Positions 10,510-20,289 of a stretch of 64,000 nt of DNA are shown here, one piece after another. Source of the stretch: Salvia splendens (Eukaryota; Streptophyta; Magnoliopsida; Lamiales; Lamiaceae); the NCBI RefSeq assembly GCF_004379255.2, contig NC_056047.1, positions 27,232,293 through 27,296,292 of the forward strand, read 5' to 3'. Position 1 is the stretch's first letter. Every line of letters begins with the position of its first letter. The translations under genes and the position numbers were made by a program. The notes beneath the pieces were generated by a model. That model was not told the origin of the DNA. It saw only the letters and a program-made list of their open reading frames with translations, and ran no database searches.

Positions 10510-10714
10510 TACTCCCTTTGTCCCATTAAAAATGAAAAGTTTTACTTTTTGGGTTGTCCAATTAAAAATGAAACGATTCTTAAAATGGAAATAAAATCAT
10601 ATCCACTTTTCTCTCTCTGTTACTTTATTTTCTATTTATTATCTCACAAAATATCACTACATAAAATCACATGCCGAAAAGCAAATGTTTTGTATTTAAT
10701 GGACGGAGGTAGTA
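10510..10714. mobile_element. Stowaway-like MITE
   Basis: Ends TACTCCCTTTGTCCC and GGACGGAGGTAGTA form inverted termini of the CTCCCTCCGTCCC type with TA at the edges, typical of Tc1/mariner-derived MITEs. About 205 bp, AT-rich, no coding sequence. Confidence 0.75.
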
Positions 10715-10790
10715 TTAAATGAGTTGAAATTAAGTGCCAGTTCCTTATATATTTCTAAAACTTTCGTGAAATTCAATCAATTTTAAAATC

Positions 10791-11036
10791 TACTTCCTCC
10801 GTCATGCCACGTGATGGTTTTCTTTTGGACACAATATTTAAGATAATGATTTATATTGATAAAAATAATGTATGAGAGAGGAAAAAGTAGGAGAGATAAA
10901 GAGAATAAAGTAAGAATGAAAGAATAAAATAAGAGAGAGTTAAAGTTTTATTTTTTGTTAAAAGAGGAATTTGATCACTTGTGGTGGGATAACCCAAAAT
11001 GGAAAGATGATCACTTGTGGTGGAACGAATGGAGTA
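10791..11036. mobile_element. Stowaway-like MITE
   Basis: Left end TACTTCCTCCGTCATGCCAC, right end GTGGAACGAATGGAGTA. The inner sequence includes GATAAAGAGAATAAAGTAAG-type words shared with the other MITEs here. About 246 bp. Confidence 0.65.
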
Positions 11037-11121
11037 TATGTTTGTCATTGAATCATTGATTTGGTATAATTATACAACAAATATGTTGATTTCAGCCAAA
11101 ACAAAATAATTTTTGACAAGA

Positions 11122-11285
11122 ACTCCCTCCATCTAAAGGAAGATGACCCATTTCTTGGGTGGTACATAATTTTAAGTAACTTTATTTTGTGGGTTAAGTG
11201 GAGAGAATAAAGTAAGAGAGATAAAATAAAGTAGAAATAAAGGTTTTTCCATTTTTAGTAATGAGTCATTTTAGTTGGGACAAGG
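11122..11285. mobile_element. Degenerate Stowaway-like MITE
   Basis: Left end ACTCCCTCCATCTAAAGG and right part AGTCATTTTAGTTGGGACAA are diverged inverted ends, with AGTAAGAGAGATAAAATAAA inside. The right terminus is eroded. Confidence 0.5.
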
Positions 11286-11301
11286 ACAAATCGAAAAAGT
11301 A

Positions 11302-11475
11302 ATGCAATCTCAAATTAATCCGCCTTCAATATTGGCACCGTCAAAATTAGAACACGTACCATTTCAGAAACAATGGAGTGAATATAATACAATCTCATTT
11401 TAATCCGCATTCAGTATTGGCACGTCAAATTTAGAACACCATCCTCTAATAGTACCATTTCGGAAACATATACTA
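11302..11475. repeat. Imperfect tandem duplication, about 85-bp unit
   Basis: Two adjacent copies share CAATCTCA-TTAATCCG, TTCA-TATTGGCAC, AAATTAGAACAC and ACCATTTC-GAAACA (about 11302-11374 and 11388-11472). The second copy has a short insertion (CATCCTCTAATAG). No coding. Confidence 0.7.
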
Positions 11476-12607
11476 TTTAATAAGATAATATCGAATCATT
11501 ACTCGATGATAAAGCAAAGAATTAGTAGTCACTAGTTATTAGGCTTCACAAAAGCTTGTGTGTAATATTTTATCTCACACTGCTAAAAAACTAATTATTA
11601 ATTTTGACAATGAGATAGATAGACAGGCTAGTCTCGTTAAGAGAATAGACGTCTTAATCCAAGTCTAACTAGAACCAAAAATAAATAGAGTTTCTCAACA
11701 TTACTGAAACAGTTGAAAAATGAAAGATGAAGCTCCACCTGTTCTTGGATTAAGCAAAAAATATCAGGCATCTAGCGAATCGACTCTTAAACTTAGGCGG
11801 AGTTCATGCGTCAAAGCAAGGCAACCCAGCCCTGTTGGGCTGAGCTGACCATGAGTTGCCATGTGGATACCATGCTTATGGGTAGCAACAATGATATCCA
11901 ACCCTTTCAACAGTTACTCTGACTCGGTATCAATAGACAGATGTAGCCTTGGTCTTACAGAACGCTTTTGACGAGGAAATGAAAAGGGACTGTTAGGAGG
12001 GAGGGATAGGTGCAGCGACAGAAACAGCACGAGATGTGCTCGTCCGACAATTGAGATAACACAATAAACTGAGAATTGCAAATTGAACACAGAAAATAGA
12101 CTCGGCTTTATTGAATGATAATGGAAGGGAAATAACAACGGAAATTCCTAGATGCTCGCATCCTCTCAAAGCACTGATATTAATATGCTTACAAATGAAA
12201 AACAAATCTATAACAACTTAAACAAACTAGCCAAAATATGCTCCTCACTCCGATGCCTCCTCCAAATTAGTTGGCTACCTGATCTTTCTTTACTGGTCTT
12301 ACCAGACCCTATTGTCGTTGATTCCAAGCAATAGAGGTGATGCAGATATATGATAAAAAGAATAGTCAAATATCTACAAAGGAATGACAAGATCTTTCAC
12401 AAAAGGATTAGCAAAATTGCAACATGAATCGGTAAGGTAAAACCAAACTACTCCATGTTTGTTCAAGAGATTTTGTTGGGTTTTTTTGGAAAAAGAAAAG
12501 AAAATATTGGGGGGCCCATACCCATTATCAGCTAATGGATCTATGGTACAATCCTTTGACTGCCCTGATCTCAAATCATTCCCAGCAGCACCCATCCCCA
12601 AGCCTAA

Positions 12608-13829
12608 GACCACCTTTATTGGTCATTGAAGGTCGACCTTCACGTGGTATTACAATTAAAAAAAAATAAAAATCTAAACATAAGTCTCTCTCTCCTTGAC
12701 CCATGTCTCTCTCTCTCCTCAAACCAACCCACGGGTCTCCCTTCTCATTTCACCATTCAGCCAATGAGGTTGTGCCAAATGGCACAATTTCATTGGCTGA
12801 TATTATTATTTTTAATAATTAATATATCTTTAATATATTATATTAAAAAATTATAAAATTTATACCAAAATTCATAATTTTTCTTCCTCTATAAATAGAG
12901 ACCACATTTGCTATAGTTTTGCACACAAAAAAATATCATCTTTTCTCCTCCTATAACCCTTATTGTTTAGTAGAATTTCATATTTTCTAGTTTCCCTTGT
13001 TGCTAGCTATGGAGGATGATGAGGATATTATATTCTCCGATTCCCAAAACTCCAACCCTTCCCAAAACTTCAACCCTTCCCAAAATATTAACCCTTCTCA
13101 AGATTATTTCCCTAGCTTTGATGATTTTCCGAATTCTGAGCAATTTCAAAGTTCTTATTTGGGATCGTGATATTATGGGGAAAATAATTATTGCTTGCAT
13201 AATCTTGCACAATATGATAGTGGAAGACGAAAGAAGCACGTATTCGAACTATTGTGATCCAGCAGAATTTATTCAAGATCGACTTGGACAAAGTAGTCGT
13301 GAGAATGGAGATGGCGATGCGAATAATGATTTCATATATTCTACGAGTAGGATTGCGAGTCTAGCGTCTTACATGAAAAATAAAGCCCAACTTCAAAACA
13401 GAGAAGCTCACAAAGCTCTGCTAAACGATTTGGTAGAGCATATATGCGCAAATTTCGGCAATTGCAATTTGAATGTCTAGTTTTCATCTTATGTATGAGC
13501 ACCAATGATGTATTTTCAATTTCGTATTTCCATGATTGTAATTTATGTTTTTTATTTGTTTGTTTTTATAATTTTTAGTTTGTCTTTTATTACGTTTTTC
13601 GATAAATTTACAATAATAAGTATTTCATGTAATAATAATAGTAATAAAAATAAATATATAATAGTGTGGTTGGATGGTCATTGATAAACCATGAAAATAT
13701 GTGTGGTTGAGTTGGATGAATATTAATGATGTGGAATATTAATGATGTGGAGGAGATAGAAATGAATTAAATATTGAAAAAGTGGATGGTTGGGTTGGGT
13801 TGGGTTGGGGGTTGCTGATAAACATGGTC
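12608..13829 (+). mobile_element. PIF/Harbinger element, internally deleted
   Basis: The candidate ends are GACCACCTTTATTGGT (left) and, in reverse complement, GACCATGTTTATCAGC (right), with flanking TAA and TTA that fit an eroded 3-bp PIF-type target site. Inside are the head of an acidic PIF ORF and the tail of a Harbinger transposase. SIZ1 coding sequence resumes on both sides, which supports the edges. About 1.2 kb against several kb for an intact element. Confidence 0.7.
13009..13480 (+). pseudogene. Harbinger ORF head fused to transposase (HARBI1-like) C-terminus
   Basis: The ATG at 13009 opens 53 codons (MEDDEDIIFSDSQNS, three NPSQN repeats, FPSFDDFPNSEQF), resembling the start of a plant PIF-associated ORF, and stops at 13168-13170. 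From 13175, in another frame, MGKIIIACIILHNMIVEDER, YCDPAEF and REAHKALLNDLVEHI match the C-terminus of plant Harbinger transposases (DDE_4 family; established knowledge). The catalytic DDE core and most of both ORFs are deleted, so the element could move only with proteins from elsewhere. Confidence 0.75.
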
Positions 13830-15224
13830 TTAGAGAAATCCAGTCCTCTGTAGGAACACAATTCGAAACTTCTGGATGGTCTCTTGACTCAGGCGGGCCC
13901 AACAGATGCCTCGGATGGCCTGGTGGGCAGAAATATTTGCAGAGAGGGGTCGTTTTCATTAAATATTAGTATTAGAGCAGGAGATCCCATGGCAGTCTCT
14001 GTAGCAAATGCATAGCCATTTAAAGATGAACGGCAATTAAGAGGGCCAAGCTGCATTTCAACTAAAGAAATCAGAGTTAATGTGATGATGGAAACTGAAC
14101 TTCACCATTATCTAGACCAGTGTTAATGTGGTTGGCCGCAGAAGAAATCAGAGGTTCAATTTCTTCGTCAGAAGCTATTCGATCATTAAATCCAAGTGTT
14201 GGATCAATGCTAAGAGAATTAGTTTCATATTCAATACCATTTACCATACAGAAATGAAGGGTTCCCCCACCATCCTGATTAACAAACACTAACATCTTCA
14301 CAATCTCTACCACTGCCAGTAGCACTGCTGCTCATAGGATAATTTGGCCATTGTTAATAAAATTTCTTCGAACCTATATATGCAGGTAAAATTCCCTAAA
14401 AATCATCTGATTTCCCGGCTACCTTTCTGGTTGTTTATCACCCCTAGTCAAAGACCAGCATTACTATCTGAAGCGACGACATCAGGTTTAACTGGTTTAT
14501 GATCCATTTTCTGTCTCAATGGATGCACAGAGAGTTCCGTTAGGTGAATGCCACAGGCCAAGCTCCCCAAGACCCTGGCGGTCACTCTCTGCTCTGCCTT
14601 AACACACCACGAGCCATCAGGCTTCACCTCAATCTCTGCTACATCTTCCCCACAATTTTTCATCTGTAATTCTGGAAAGTTAAGAAGAAAAAAAATTGAC
14701 CTCATGACAATCCATGAAAATACCTTAGATGTGATCCGATTGAAATAGGCATGGCATCTATGATGATTTTCTCCAAAGAATAATTCTTCAAACATATAGG
14801 ACATTGCCACTACATCCACAAACAACAATTGAAATACATGAGCAGGAAAGTGAAAAAACATTTAAGTTCTGTAAGCAAGTAATTGCAAACCAAAGACCAA
14901 CTTTTTTATAATTGAAACTATAAGGCAAAAAATAAATAAATAAATCTTATATTTACTTACCTTCCTTGACCGCTGGTTCATTTCCACGATCAAAACAGCC
15001 CATGTGAGCATGGAGTTTAAATTTTCCAGCTACCTTCATTCTTATACCGCTCACCTGGCAAGCATTAATAGGATTTTCAATTTGACCTGGGCAAATGAAG
15101 CAGATCCTCCCCGTGTGAAGACATAATAATAGAAAGGCCCCTACAACAAATCACATTGAGCCACTTACTACTAAGAATACGTTGAAACTTGTAGGTAATT
15201 ACATATAAAGATTTATTTTTAATA

Positions 15225-15280
15225 CTCCCTCTCCCTATCACATTTCATTTTCTTTTGTGCTCATTTTAGAAAAATGATAC
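15225..15280. repeat. MITE-like terminal fragment
   Basis: ACTCCCTCTCCCTATCACAT resembles a Stowaway/MITE left end, but no matching right end was found before the next MITE begins at 15278. Confidence 0.35.
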
Positions 15281-15334
15281 CCCCACCGTCCCAGCTCAAG
15301 TGATTGATTTCTATTTTGGCCGTTGTTTTGCGAA

Positions 15335-15528
15335 TGTTAGAACTCGTAGGGGAAATTATTCGTGTTATTCATTGTGGACATACCGATTACATGTTATATA
15401 GACTAGGATATTCTACATATAAGGTAACCCTAATTTATAATTAATTACAATATATTTTCCATATAATTCCCCTGATTTGGTGTGATCTTCTCCTTGATCT
15501 TCTCCTTGATTTCGTGTATCTTCTGACA
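15335..15528 (-). repeat. 3' LTR of Copia B
   Basis: 194 bp. Compared with the other LTR it carries an extra TTCTCCTTGATC unit and ACATATAAGG where the other has ACATTAAGG. Confidence 0.93.
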
Positions 15529-15541
15529 CTCCCCCTCAAGC
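15529..15541 (-). promoter_or_regulatory. Polypurine tract of Copia B
   Basis: The minus strand has TTGAGGGGGAG immediately before the TGTCAGAAG start of the 3' LTR, the expected plus-strand priming site. Confidence 0.85.
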
Positions 15542-16246
15542 TAGGTAGTGGGATTCCCAATGCTTAGCTTGCACAATACTTCGTGGAACGACTTCGAGTT
15601 CACCGTCGTTGTCAAGATGTCGGTCAGTTGATCTTCCGATTTAACATACGACATTTCTACCACCTTGGCTTCAATGTTCTCCTTGATGAAGTGTTTGTCT
15701 ACCTCCACATGTTTCGTTCTGTCATGTTGACAATTCCCCATGGAGAAAAGCATTGGTCACATCAAACTGATGAAGTGTCCATTCCTTATTGGCGGCGACC
15801 GAGAATAGTACTCTGACGGTGTTGATTTTCGCCACTGGTGAAAAGGTCTCGTCATAATCTACACCGTGAGTCTGAGTATATACCTTCGCCACAAGACGGG
15901 CTTTATACCTGTCGATAGTACCATCTGGTTTCCTCTTTATCGTGAATACCCATCTGCACCCAACTGGTTTTGCTCCTTCGGGTAACTTGCTCCGTACCCA
16001 TGTACTGTTCTTCATTAACGCCTTCATTTCCACCATCATTGCGTCTTTCCACTGTTTATGTTTCATCGCCTCTTCGGCTGTCTGTGAGATTTCCTCTTCT
16101 TCATATAACGCAGCCTCAAACGCTCGAGCCATTTTGGTCAGATTCCCTTGCACGAAGTTTGTTATGGCATAGCGGCTCTTCTTTCCAATCTTCTCTGGGG
16201 AGTATCGTTTCGGCGGAATTCCCCTTGTACTCCGATAAGGGAGCAC
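15541..16246 (-). pseudogene. Copia RT start joined to RNase H end (element B), core deleted
   Basis: 16246-15735 holds the RT N-terminal part: [54 protein letters not shown] and [12 protein letters not shown]. It then jumps within a few bases, out of frame, to [20 protein letters not shown] and DQLTDILT, the RNase H/C-terminal end. The YVDD-type catalytic box and most of RT and RNase H are missing (a guess of well over 1 kb relative to a normal element). Without them, no reverse transcription is possible. Confidence 0.9.
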
Positions 16247-16252
16247 GTATCT

Positions 16253-17400
16253 TCATGTATCTCTATCAATTGTATTGTCGTGGGGTTCTGTTTCAGTAGA
16301 GTCAGTGGTAACTAGTATCTCAACTATGCTTGGATCAGGAATTACCTCGGATATCATCGTCGGAGGAGTTCCGGGGCTTGGCTGAGATGGCTTTTGTGGT
16401 AAGACCTGCTCGGCAGAAGTGACAACTGGATCGGTTGGTTCCTCGATCGAGGAGCTTGGAATTGGCACAACCCAACTTAGATAGTCCGTGGACCTATCTG
16501 GATCACTCTCCCCCTGACTACTAATGTGACTGTGGTAGAAAAGTTCGGTTTCCAAAAAATTACAGTTCATGGTAGTAGTGATTTTTTTGGTATTGGGATC
16601 AAAACATCTGTACCCCTTTTGGTTTACCTCATATCCCACAAAGACACATTTGATGGCACATGGTGATAGTTTCGTTCTTTCATGTTTAGGTATGTGGGTA
16701 GAAACGGTACAGCCAAAGACTTTCGGAGGAAGACTAAGGTATTCGGGAATTCGGGCTTGTTTTAGATAGGATATCAAGAGGGGTTTTCATGTGAAGGATT
16801 TTGGTTGGTAGGCGATTTATGAGATAGATTGATGTGGCGACGGCTTCTGGCCAGAAATGTTTGGGAACTTTGGATTCAATCATGAGAGCTCGGGTCATTT
16901 CTAGGATCACACTATTTTTCCTTTCTACTACCCCGTTCTGTTCGGGCGTATATGCACACGAAGTTTGATGAGTAACTCCGTTTTCTTTACAAAAAAAGGG
17001 TCATAGCACTATTAATAAATTCCCTCCTATTATCTGATCTAATGGTTTTTATGGTGGTTTGAAATTGTGTTTGGATCAGTCGAAAAAAGGATGAGAATTT
17101 ATCAAAGACTTCTAATTTGTGTTTCAAAAAATAGGTCCACGTCATCCTAGTACAATCATCCACAAATATCACAAAATAACGAAAGCCATTTCCACCAACA
17201 AAAGGCGCAGTGCCCCAAACATCAGTGTACTAAGGAAAACATGGATAGCATTCGAGTATTCGTAGGTTTAAAAATCTGTCTGTGGCTCTTGGCCAAAACA
17301 CAAGTCTTGCATGAAAAATCAGAAGGAATAGAAAGATTCGGGTAAAGTAATTTAAAGTAACTAGGAGAGGGGTGCCCTAGTCTTCGGTGCCAAAGCCAAG
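16253..17400 (-). pseudogene. Copia integrase (element B), fragmented
   Basis: The zinc-binding region reads LWHRRLGHPSPSYFKLL with CKTCVLAKSHR (HHCC; about 17390-17280). The catalytic core follows in pieces: FVDDCTRMTWTYFLKHKLEV and IRSDNRREFINSAMTLF (about 17172-16987), carrying the two core aspartates and the expected spacing. The C-terminal part PPKVFGCTVSTHIPKHERTK, then GYEVNQKGYRCFDPNTKK (16777-16480), is the usual Copia integrase tail leading to a linker. Several stops break it. The enzyme would insert the DNA copy into the host genome; this one is inactive. Confidence 0.8.
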
Positions 17401-17804
17401 TTTCCTATTTCGTGGATCCGTGAGCCAGCATCGCACTTCCAGTTTGAGCAATCTCATCCATGTAGTAGGGCGCTGGCACTTCCAGTTTGAGCAATCTCGT
17501 CCATGTAGTAGAGCCCCTGTTTCTCAGTGCCACGCCCAAGAATCCTCCTCGTCTTAATATCATGCAGAATACAAAAATCAGGATGCATTAGGAGTGTGCA
17601 GTTCAATTCTTTCGTCACATGACTTATAGACATCAATCTTTGGGGTAGGGTCAGAACATAAAGACAGTTTTTGAGCCGTAGTGCAGATGATATTTCAATA
17701 GTGCCGGATCCCACAATAGTAATTAATTCCCCATTCGCAGTTCGAATATATGATCTATCAGAATCTTCAGTATAATCAACAAAGTCATTTTTATCCGGAG
17801 TCAT
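17400..17804 (-). pseudogene. Copia protease end / GAG-pre-integrase (element B)
   Basis: MTPDKNDFVDYTEDSDRSY, GSGTIEISSALRLKNCLYVL and LMSISHVTKELNC, the stretch following the protease active site in plant Copia polyproteins. A 24-bp direct duplication (GCACTTCCAGTTTGAGCAAT repeated near 17435 and 17475) marks a local tandem error. The frame then continues into the integrase zinc-binding part. Confidence 0.8.
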
Positions 17805-18324
17805 GGTGTCAGTTGCCCCACAATCAAATATCCAACCTTTTGAATTTTTTCCAAAGATATCATAAATATGGAATGCAGCAGAAATTTCTCGTAAGGGTAT
17901 AAAATATTCTTTGACACAAAATTGGGGCTATTTTCGGATTTATTAACAGCTGGGGGCCTTTTCGAATTTTCTGAAAATCTGGGGGTTCATGCATAAGTGG
18001 ATGGGGTCTGTTTTTGTATTTCACATGTTTCTGGGGAGGTAAATAATAATAAGGCAAAGTTGATTTAGGGTTTGGATTATATCCGAACCCTTTACCTCAT
18101 TTCACTACGCCGCTTCCTCTGATTCCTCCGTTTCCTTCGATTTCTGTCCACTCAGCCAAATTTCCGACGCCCCTCACGTTGCCGCCGGCCGGTGGAGGCT
18201 CCTGACGTACCCCAGTTCCAGTTCCGATTGATTCCCCATGGTTCCCGGCCTCGGTTCACCGCGGGACTCCTTCTCCATTCACGCCTATGGCGATTTTCGC
18301 CTAGGCCAGGAACGTCTTTGCCTT

Positions 18325-19246
18325 CTATTGTTCCTCCCACCACTCCGGGTAACCGATCCGTTTGAAGCAAGTTTTCCACGTATGCTTTTGCCTTCCACAA
18401 TAGGAGCACCACAACTTGGAGGTATCTGGTCTGTTTCCCGGCCGGCTGGTGGCCGCGGGTCGCGGCAATGGCGCGTTGAGTCGGTGCGGTGGTCGCTGGT
18501 TCTGTGCGATAAGCCCTTGTCCGATCCCTCCGCCATATGATGATTCGGTTCCACCATTGGCTTCACCGGTGGGTGAGGGCGACGTCGGTGGCATGATTCT
18601 CCGTCGAGCTTCCTCCGTCTTCACCCACCCGTATGCCGCCTCCACAGATGGCGCCGGTTCTTCCTTCAAGATCTCCCTACGGATTGAGTAATATTCCTGA
18701 TTTAATCCAGTCAGGAACTTGATAAGCCTTTTCGAATTGGAGTAATTTCTGAATTGTTCGACCCCCTTGTCAAAACAGCTGATTGGTTGTTTCTGACTTC
18801 GATCTATGTTAATCCACAATCCGTGGATCTTTCTGTAATATGTTTCAAGATCCATGCTTCCCTGCTTGATGTTGATCGCCTTTTCTTCCAGGTCATAGAT
18901 GATGTATCGGTCGGCTTTGCTTTCAAATGTGACGGCGAGGTTGTCCCACAGGGCTTTTGAGGTCTGATGGTGTGCGAAATCCGCAATAATGTTGTTTTCA
19001 ATGATATCGACAATCCACGAGAATACCACAAGGTTGTTCTCTTCCCATTCGTCATAACCTTTGCTCCCCGGTTCTAGGGGATCGCTCTTGATGTGTGGGT
19101 ATGCACCCCTGCCTCCAATCTTTACTTTGATTAGCCGTGCCCATAACAGGTAGTTCCGACCATTCAACTTGAATGGTACCGTGATACTCTTGCTGTTTTT
19201 GAGACACGATCTGATTTGCATCCTTTGTATCCTCTGTGTCTGACAT
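18325..19246 (-). pseudogene. Copia gag (element B), one early frameshift
   Basis: Probable start at 19246 (MSDTEDTKDANQIVSQ), then a frameshift near 19200 into a 298-codon open frame: PFKLNGRNYLLWARLIKVKI, then WIVDIIENNIIADFAHHQTS, LIKFLTGLNQEYYSIRREIL and a zinc knuckle CSYCGRQKHTWKTCFKRIGY (CX2CX4HX4C). This is the plant Copia gag (UBN2-type) with nucleocapsid knuckle, packaging element RNA in virus-like particles. Apart from the frameshift near the N-terminus it looks well preserved, in line with the young LTRs. Confidence 0.88.
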
Positions 19247-19397
19247 GTTTGATGTAGGTTGATATTTCGGATGGTTTGATTCTGGTCGGAAAAAGGTCGG
19301 GAAAGTTATTTCGGTTGGCTTGATTTCGGCCGAAAAAAGAGGTCGGGAAAGGTATTATCGGCTATGATGAAACTTCTCTGAGCCAAGTTCGATTTCT

Positions 19398-19410
19398 GGC
19401 TCTGATGCCA
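19398..19410 (-). promoter_or_regulatory. Primer binding site of Copia B
   Basis: The minus strand reads TGGCATCAGAGCC, one mismatch from the tRNA-iMet type TGGTATCAGAGCC, directly abutting the LTR end. Confidence 0.85.
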
Positions 19411-19591
19411 TGTTAGAACTCGTAGAGGAAATTATTCGTGTTATTCATTGTGGACATACCGATTACATGTTATATAGACTAGGATATTCTACATTAAGGT
19501 AACCCTAATTTACAATTAATTACAATATATTTTCCATATAATTCCCCTGATTTGGTGTGATCTTCTCCTTGATTTCGTGTATCTTCTGGCA
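19411..19591 (-). repeat. 5' LTR of Copia B
   Basis: 181 bp, near-identical to 15335-15528. It is followed on the minus strand by the primer site at 19398-19410. Confidence 0.93.
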
Positions 19592-19648
19592 GCGAAGATG
19601 ATAATAAATAGTTAGAGTTGAGAGAAAGTAAAGTAGTATACAAAATAA

Positions 19649-19918
19649 TACTCCCTCCGTTTCACCATAGTTGAGGCAAAACTTTTCGGCACGGAGTTTA
19701 AGAAAGGGATATTGAGTGTGTTGAATAAATAGATAAAATAAGTAAGAGAGAGAAAAATGTGGAGAGAATAAAGTAGAAAGTGAATAAAATAGAGAGAAAA
19801 AAGTAAGAGAGGGTAAAGTAAGAAAGAGAAAATAATTACTATATATGGAAATGACTCAACTATGAAGAAACTTCCCGAAATGGAAAAATGACTCAACTAT
19901 GAAGAAACGGAGGGAGTA
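19649..19918. mobile_element. Stowaway-like MITE nested in the 15278-20048 MITE
   Basis: Left end TACTCCCTCCGTTTCACCAT, AGTTGAGGCA; right end GACTCAACTATGAAGAAACG, GAGGGAGTA. About 270 bp with TA edges. Confidence 0.8.
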
Positions 19919-20048
19919 TATAAGTGAGTCGTATCTACATTGTTCTCTTACTTACTTTACTTACTCTTCACTTTAACTAATTATTGTCATTTTTTCCCAA
20001 ACACGTGCCGAAAAGCAGTCAATCACTTGAGACTGGACGGAGGGAGTA

Positions 20049-20289
20049 ATAAATAGTTAAAGTGGAGAAAGAGGGTAAAGTAAGAGAGAGAAATGTAATA
20101 AATACTTCTCTACTTTATTCTCTCTCTTACTTCGCACTCTCTCTACTTTAACTATCAATTTTTCAAAACGAGTGCAAAAAATAAAATATGACAAATTTTC
20201 CCAAGGAAAAAAGTTTTTCAAAAAGTTTCATGGTAAACGATTTATGCAACTATTATTGTAGACCAAAAACATAAATCAGAGTTCATAGA
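20049..20289. repeat. MITE-like remnants, no gene
   Basis: Contains GTAAAGTAAGAGAGAGAAA and its inverted counterpart TTTATTCTCTCTCTTACTTC, an inverted pair around a short loop, as in MITE interiors. No clean termini and no coding sequence. Confidence 0.45.

Larger units (their letters stand above)
11914..15110 (-). pseudogene. SIZ1-like: SIZ1-type E3 SUMO ligase, 3' half, decayed
   Basis: SIZ1 is a nuclear SAP/PHD/PINIT/SP-RING protein that promotes SUMO transfer. Exon remnants in minus-strand order: about 15100-14962 (CQVSGIRMKVAGKFK and AHMGCFD of the SP-RING, then after a small deletion VEMNQRSRK before a GTAAG donor); about 14812-14724 (WQCPICLKNYSLEKIIID, next SP-RING cysteines); about 14664-14455 (NCGEDVAEIEVKPDGSW); about 14330-14077 (GRDCEDV-type linker, SIDPTLGFNDR); then SLQIFLPTRPSEASVGP and a VPTEDWISLR segment (about 13960-13832); SKERSG (about 12290); and the C-terminus PFSFPRQKRSVRPRLHLSID with stop at 11914-11916. 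Frameshifts interrupt the SP-RING (near 15000 and 14755), the GELGLWHSPNGTLCASIE segment (near 14590) and its continuation. A Harbinger element lies in the exon after the DWISLR segment. N-terminal SAP, PHD and PINIT exons are not seen. Clearly a pseudogene; identification is by recalled family motifs. Confidence 0.85.
15335..19591 (-). mobile_element. Copia LTR retrotransposon with two LTRs and TSD, pol internally deleted (element B)
   Basis: Minus strand. The 5' LTR (19591-19411) and 3' LTR (15528-15335) start TGTCAGAAGATACACG or a one-base variant and end GTTCTAACA. The flanking 5-bp direct repeat GCGAA occurs at 15330-15334 and 19592-19596. Primer site TGGCATCAGAGCC adjoins the 5' LTR and a polypurine tract TTGAGGGGGAG precedes the 3' LTR. 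Order: gag, protease, integrase, RT start, RNase H tail. At about 4.26 kb it is shorter than usual because the RT/RNase H core is missing. The LTRs differ mainly by a 12-bp tandem duplication and one or two point/indel changes, so insertion is fairly recent. It needs proteins in trans. Confidence 0.95.
15278..20048. mobile_element. Stowaway-like MITE split by Copia element B and a second MITE
   Basis: The left end TACCCCCACCGTCCCAGCTC followed by AAGTGATTGATTTC (15278-15334) pairs with GAAAAGCAGTCAATCACTTG, AGACTGGACGGAGGGAGTA at 20011-20048. Between them sit the Copia element (15335-19591) and another MITE (19649-19918). Removing both leaves a MITE of about 240 bp. Confidence 0.75.

Noticed and set aside
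12605..13832. A perfect TTA/TAA target duplication for the Harbinger element
   Set aside because: Left flank is TAA and right flank is TTA; they are not identical direct repeats, so only the termini and the interrupted exon are used.
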